From contig QKEJ01000076.1 of assembly GCA_003252375.1 (NCBI GenBank), positions 1 to 32,760 on the forward strand: 32,760 bases of DNA, written 5' to 3'. The stretch comes from Halodesulfovibrio sp. GTDB taxonomy: Bacteria; Desulfobacterota; Desulfovibrionia; Desulfovibrionales; Desulfovibrionaceae. Numbering within the stretch: the stretch's first letter is position 1; every line of letters begins with the position of its first letter. The position numbers were made by a program, and so were the translations under genes. Of this stretch, positions 32,671 through 32,760 are shown piece by piece. The notes beneath the pieces were generated by a model. The model did not search any database, was not told the origin of the DNA, and worked only from the letters and a program-made list of their open reading frames with translations.

Positions 32671-32760
32671 TTAGCCCTTGAAGGCCTTTTCGAAGTTGGG
32701 AACAACCTGCTTCTTGCGGCTCATGACGCCGTCAAGCCAAACGCTCTTGCCGGAACCGTC
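32671..32760 (-). CDS. ppaC: Family II (Mn/Co-type) inorganic pyrophosphatase, C-terminal 29 residues only
   Basis: Only the C-terminus is inside the window. It ends VMSRKKQVVPNFEKAFKG, which holds the SRKKQ motif that binds substrate in family II (DHH-type) pyrophosphatases and lies near their C-terminus. Such enzymes hydrolyse pyrophosphate, a by-product of sulfate activation, fitting a sulfate reducer. The call rests on one short motif, because the DHH metal motifs lie beyond the edge. A terminator follows. Confidence 0.75.
   Translation of the reverse strand, partial: DGSGKSVWLDGVMSRKKQVVPNFEKAFKG

Noticed and set aside
1-32760. Search by eye for CRISPR arrays, insertion sequences, integrases, toxin-antitoxin pairs, tRNA or rRNA genes
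   Set aside because: No regularly spaced repeats, transposase or integrase motifs, terminal repeats, or cloverleaf-capable intergenic stretches were found. The gaps are short and explained by promoters and terminators.

Overview
The window reads as chromosomal core DNA of a GC-rich, Gram-negative, sulfate-reducer-like bacterium. It most resembles a member of the Desulfovibrionaceae, but this assignment is inference from gene content, not from a marker search. The evidence is an outer-membrane toolkit (MsbA, LolA, BamD), a TusA/DsrE-type YedF selenium-metabolism protein, a giant PEP-synthase-like protein next to a divergent pyruvate carboxylase, and the tail of a family II (Mn-type) pyrophosphatase. 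No insertion sequence, prophage, CRISPR array, rRNA or tRNA gene was seen. Coding density is high, and no gap between genes exceeds about 240 bases.

Layout. (1) 1-3.0 kb: a truncated msbA (minus) diverges from yedF and an rluB-type pseudouridine synthase (plus). (2) 3.1-7.4 kb, minus: aroQ, efp, ftsK, lolA, read from right to left. (3) 7.6-8.2 kb, plus: the GTPase ysxC/engB, closed by a bidirectional terminator. (4) 8.3-10.4 kb, minus: a tightly coupled trxA-trxB-bamD operon joined by TAATG stop/start overlaps, behind a good sigma70-like promoter. (5) 10.4-18.97 kb, minus: pcm, yqaA, mrp, a lytic transglycosylase, pgsA, a 90-aa unknown, ftsB, a TPR protein, a Cache-like/SPOR lipoprotein, fbp and tsaD. 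(6) 19.1-21.0 kb, plus: a CBS-pair protein and an M23 metallopeptidase. (7) 21.1-22.6 kb, minus: a TetR regulator translationally coupled to an alpha/beta hydrolase, with a palindromic candidate operator upstream. (8) 22.8-31.4 kb, minus: birA, pyc and a PEP-synthase-like gene. (9) 31.5-32.76 kb: a CCA-adding/poly(A) polymerase-type nucleotidyltransferase (plus), a bidirectional terminator, and the C-terminus of ppaC (minus).

How the genes work together. The birA-pyc-pps block forms an anaplerotic/gluconeogenic module: biotin ligase charges pyruvate carboxylase, which makes oxaloacetate, and the PEP-synthase-like enzyme would make PEP from pyruvate. fbp elsewhere in the window supplies a later gluconeogenic step. 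The envelope genes (msbA, lolA, bamD, lytic transglycosylase, M23 peptidase, SPOR lipoprotein, ftsB, pgsA) are scattered among housekeeping genes.

Most of the window is ordinary core genome, and I do not see a clear new multi-gene system such as a defence island. The strongest unusual signal is in the birA-pyc-pps block. The pyruvate carboxylase has a noncanonical biotin site (IMKQ instead of AMKM) and a C-terminal four-cysteine zinc-ribbon-like tail. The adjacent BirA has an altered biotinoyl-AMP loop (GRGQLRRPW). The PEP-synthase-like protein carries a roughly 190-residue helical insertion and a long C-terminal extension. Secondary signals are terminator-like hairpins placed directly ahead of ftsK and tsaD, and the absence of a normal start codon where ftsK should begin.
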